A program made the translations under genes and the position numbers. A stretch of DNA of 13,495 nucleotides. Source: an uncultured Eubacteriales bacterium (lineage in GTDB: Bacteria; Bacillota; Clostridia; Oscillospirales; Oscillospiraceae). The stretch is from assembly GCA_902496595.1 (NCBI GenBank), contig CABVBV010000049.1, positions 1 to 13,495 of the forward strand, given 5' to 3'. Positions 11,644-13,495 of the stretch are shown here, in pieces. Every line of letters begins with the position of its first letter. Position 1 is the stretch's first letter. The notes beneath the pieces were generated by a model. It did not search any database, was not told the DNA's origin, and saw only the letters and a list, made by a program, of their open reading frames with translations.

Positions 11644-12323
11644 CCGACCACCTCGCCGCAGACTCTGTATTCCGTCTCCGGCGTCAAAACGATAGGCGCA
11701 TAAGCGGGGTTTGCCGACACCAGGCAGGCCCCTTTTTCGTCTACGTGCAGCCGCTTGCAATAGGCCATGCCTCCGACAACGAAGATACCTACTTTGCCGC
11801 TGTCAAGCGTCTCTCTGCGCCTTACCCATACGATCTGGCCATTCTCTATCTCAGGCTCCATGCTGTCTCCGGCTATCCTTACCGCGAAGTCGGCGTCTCT
11901 TGGCGCGTTCTCGGCGTCGATGGGCTCACAGTCGTCCCCATCCAGGAACTGGCCGGTGCCGGCAGAAGCCGCAAGGGTATAGAGCGGCAGCACCCTGCCG
12001 GACTCCGGCTCTGCCTCAGCGTAGAGCCCGCTCGCTATCAGGACTCTGATATAGTTCGATACCAGCTTGCGGCCTTCAGAGTTTAAAGCTGAGGCGCCGC
12101 ATTTTTTGTCCGTGAACGTGCCCATGACGTCAGTCACGCCGTAGATCTCGCACAGCTTCAGAAACTGGGCGGCATTCGGCATGGTCATGTCCTTCTCCCA
12201 CTTGCTTATTCCAGCGGGTTTTATATCGACACCCTCTGCCGCCAGGAGCTCGGAGACCCTCGGCTGAGTCAACCCTGCTTCCCTGCGCAGGGAGTTAAGT
12301 ATCGCACCAAGAGATTTTCTCAC
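11640..12323 (-). CDS. XRE-family regulator with S24 peptidase domain (LexA/CI-like, self-cleaving)
   Basis: A 227-residue repressor-type protein: an N-terminal XRE helix-turn-helix (SLGAILNSLRREAGLTQPRV to ISKWEKDMTMP, about residues 4-65), a linker, then an S24 serine peptidase domain. The catalytic Ser (AGDSMEP, Ser154 from the GTG start) and Lys (AYCKRL, Lys190) are both present, and an Ala-Gly pair in ASAGTGQF (Ala121-Gly122) is a plausible self-cleavage site. Such proteins are switched off by RecA-stimulated autocleavage in the SOS response or in prophages. It is not LexA proper, which has a winged helix rather than an XRE domain. GTG at 12323 was chosen because AGGAG lies 9 nt upstream; ATGs at 12332 and 12329 sit 0 and 3 nt from it, too close. 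No phage genes are nearby; its targets are unknown. Confidence 0.88.
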   Translation of the reverse strand: MRKSLGAILNSLRREAGLTQPRVSELLAAEGVDIKPAGISKWEKDMTMPNAAQFLKLCEIYGVTDVMGTFTDKKCGASALNSEGRKLVSNYIRVLIASGLYAEAEPESGRVLPLYTLAASAGTGQFLDGDDCEPIDAENAPRDADFAVRIAGDSMEPEIENGQIVWVRRRETLDSGKVGIFVVGGMAYCKRLHVDEKGACLVSANPAYAPIVLTPETEYRVCGEVVG

Positions 12324-12347
12324 CAGCATCATCTCCTAACAAGACAC

Positions 12348-12376
12348 ATTATACCAAAGTCCCCTGCCGATAGCAA
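12348..12376 (-). promoter_or_regulatory. Sigma-A promoter of the XRE/S24 regulator gene
   Basis: Minus strand: -35 TTGCTA (12376-12371), 17-nt spacer, consensus -10 TATAAT (12353-12348). Leader of about 18 nt to the GTG start. I saw no SOS box (GAAC-4-GTTC) and no clear dyad here. Confidence 0.85.
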
Positions 12377-12415
12377 GCACATTTTCCTGTCTCGGCGCGG
12401 ACGCCTGAGAATATG

Positions 12416-12447
12416 AAAATTCCCGGCACGTCTGTGCCGGGAATTTT
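12416..12447 (-). terminator. Rho-independent terminator of the alpha (rpoA-rplQ) operon
   Basis: Perfect 14-bp stem (12416-12429 with 12434-12447, core TTCCCGGCAC) with a 4-nt loop, 6 nt after the rplQ stop. A/T base pairs at the stem foot supply the U-run (TTTT) on the minus strand. The plus-strand side is also followed by T-rich sequence, but no plus-strand gene ends here. Confidence 0.92.
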
Positions 12448-12453
12448 TCTCTT

Positions 12454-12795
12454 TCACACGAGCTCGATGACCGCCATCTCGGCAGCGTCGCCGCGCCTCG
12501 GCGCGGTGCGGGTGATGCGGGTGTAGCCGCCGTTGCGGTCGGCGTACTTGGCGGCGGTCTCGTTGAAGACCTTGTGCGCCACGTCCTCGCGGGTGATGAA
12601 GCTCAGGGCCTGACGGTAGGCCGCCATGTCCTTCTGCTTGCCGAGGCTTATCATCTTCTCGGCCAGCGGCTGGATCTCCTTGGCGCGGGTGAAGGTCGTC
12701 TCCATCCGGCCCTTGTCAAGCAGATCCGTCACCTGCTGACGCAGCATCGCCATGCGAGCCGCTGTCGGCTTGCCGAGTTTCCTTGTACCGGGCAT
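12454..12795 (-). CDS. rplQ: 50S ribosomal protein L17
   Basis: L17 lines the outside of the peptide exit tunnel region of the 50S subunit. The 113-residue protein is complete, with MPGTRKLGKPTAARMAMLRQQVTDLL at the start (the family's R-KLGR-HR-AMLRN-T-L pattern), TTFTRAKEIQPLAEKMISLGK (34-54), and the C-terminal GGYTRITRTAPRRGDAAEMAVIELV. It is the last gene of the alpha operon, 13 nt after rpoA; the AAGGAGG ribosome binding site overlaps the rpoA stop codon. The Pro-Gly-Thr after Met, where many bacteria have R or A plus RKLGR, is a minor variation. Confidence 0.97.
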   Translation of the reverse strand: MPGTRKLGKPTAARMAMLRQQVTDLLDKGRMETTFTRAKEIQPLAEKMISLGKQKDMAAYRQALSFITREDVAHKVFNETAAKYADRNGGYTRITRTAPRRGDAAEMAVIELV

Positions 12796-12808
12796 TGTGG
12801 TTTCCTCC

Positions 12809-13495
12809 TTACTGGTTGTCGTCGCTGGCCAGGCTCAGTCCCATCATCGCGAGCTTGTGCTCGACTTCCTCCAGGGACTTGCGGCCCAGATTGCGAACCT
12901 TTATCATCTCGTCCTGGGTCTTGCTGATAAGATCCTCGACAGTATTGATGTTGGCGCGCTTGAGGCAGTTGAAGCTCCTCACCGAGAGGTCGAGCTCCTC
13001 TATCGTCATCTCAAGCACCTTGTCCCGCTGCGTCTCTACCTTCTCCACAACAGTAGAACGGCTGCCGATGCTGTCCGACAGATCCGTGAACAGCGTGAAG
13101 TGATCCACCAGTATCTTCGCTCCGAGCGAAACCGCGTCTCTCGGGCTTATCGTCCTGTCCGTCCAGACCTCAAGAGTCAGCTTGTCAAAGTCCGTCTGGT
13201 TGCCTACGCGGGTATTCTCCACCGCGTAGTTCACCTTCAGAACAGGTGTGTAGATGGAATCTACCGGTATCGTGCCGATTATCTGCTGCGGGTTCTTGTT
13301 CTTGTCCGCCGGGACATAGCCCCTGCCGTGATCAAGGGTCAGCTCCATCGACAGCGAGGCGTCCGGGCCCAGAGTCGCTATGTGCAGCTCGGGATTCAGT
13401 ATCTCAACTTCGCCGTCCGCCTTGATGTCGCCCGCCGTGACCTCGCCCTCGCCCGATGCCTCTATATACACCGTCTTCGGCTCGTCGCTGTGCAG
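12809..13495 (-). CDS. rpoA: RNA polymerase alpha subunit, C-terminal part (5' end outside window)
   Basis: The last 228 residues of the alpha subunit; the frame continues past the window edge, and roughly the first 85-90 residues of a normal protein of about 315 are missing. What remains includes the second half of the N-terminal assembly domain (LEVWTDRTISPRDAVSLGAKILVDHF region), the flexible linker and the whole C-terminal domain. The C-terminal domain residues that contact UP elements and activators are kept: Arg, Asn and Cys in SVRSFNCL, and Gly, Lys, Ser and Glu in NLGRKSLEE. It is followed 13 nt later by rplQ, the usual order at the end of the alpha operon. Confidence 0.97.
   Translation of the reverse strand: MHSDEPKTVYIEASGEGEVTAGDIKADGEVEILNPELHIATLGPDASLSMELTLDHGRGYVPADKNKNPQQIIGTIPVDSIYTPVLKVNYAVENTRVGNQTDFDKLTLEVWTDRTISPRDAVSLGAKILVDHFTLFTDLSDSIGSRSTVVEKVETQRDKVLEMTIEELDLSVRSFNCLKRANINTVEDLISKTQDEMIKVRNLGRKSLEEVEHKLAMMGLSLASDDNQ

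Noticed and set aside
11640..12323. Prophage or integrative element signalled by the S24 repressor
   Set aside because: No integrase, terminase, capsid or excisionase gene and no flanking direct repeats or tRNA; the neighbours are housekeeping genes.
1..13495. CRISPR arrays, tRNA, rRNA, known riboswitches, insertion sequences
   Set aside because: No regularly spaced repeats, cloverleaf or T-box/riboswitch-like cores, transposase frames or terminal inverted repeats were seen on either strand.

Overview
The window looks like chromosomal DNA from a GC-rich member of the Clostridia, probably Oscillospiraceae/Ruminococcaceae-like. The reasons are the Clostridia-style insertion in ribosomal protein S12, consensus sigma-A promoters, strong AGGAGG ribosome binding sites, a DUF951 protein, a His-rich CsoR-type regulator and an ECF sigma/anti-sigma pair. 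The assignment rests on recognition of families, not on a database search.

The two ends are core translation and transcription genes, both on the minus strand. At the right end are the last two genes of the alpha operon: rpoA (its 5' part lies outside the window) and rplQ, closed by a strong terminator. At the left end is the start of the str operon: a consensus promoter with an A/T-rich upstream tract, a structured leader, rpsL, and the ribosome binding site of a following gene, almost certainly rpsG, whose start codon falls just outside. About 11.7 kb of accessory and housekeeping genes separate the two.

From left to right that interior holds: (i) a VanY-type D,D-carboxypeptidase and a membrane-anchored protein with one InlB-B-like repeat domain (both minus); (ii) a short-chain dehydrogenase (plus) meeting tail-to-tail a CsoR-family metal sensor (minus) with a probable auto-operator; (iii) a two-subunit aconitase X operon (minus), with an inverted repeat at its promoter, divergent from (iv) an ECF sigma factor and its membrane-anchored putative anti-sigma factor (plus); (v) two overlapping membrane-protein genes, TVP38/VTT family and DUF2238/YjdF-like (minus); (vi) a tightly coupled trio, rarA - DUF951 - uncharacterised coiled-coil protein (minus), divergent from (vii) nth, endonuclease III (plus), which meets tail-to-tail (viii) an XRE/S24-peptidase (LexA/CI-like) regulator (minus).

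The right half of the interior is therefore a genome-maintenance neighbourhood. The most promising under-described items are the coiled-coil/DUF951/RarA coupling, the heterodimeric aconitase X with its operator-like palindrome, the CsoR-type operator whose G-tract is also the ribosome binding site, and the rpsL leader. I saw no tRNA, rRNA, CRISPR array, insertion sequence or prophage structural gene. No gene-free stretch exceeds 300 bases.
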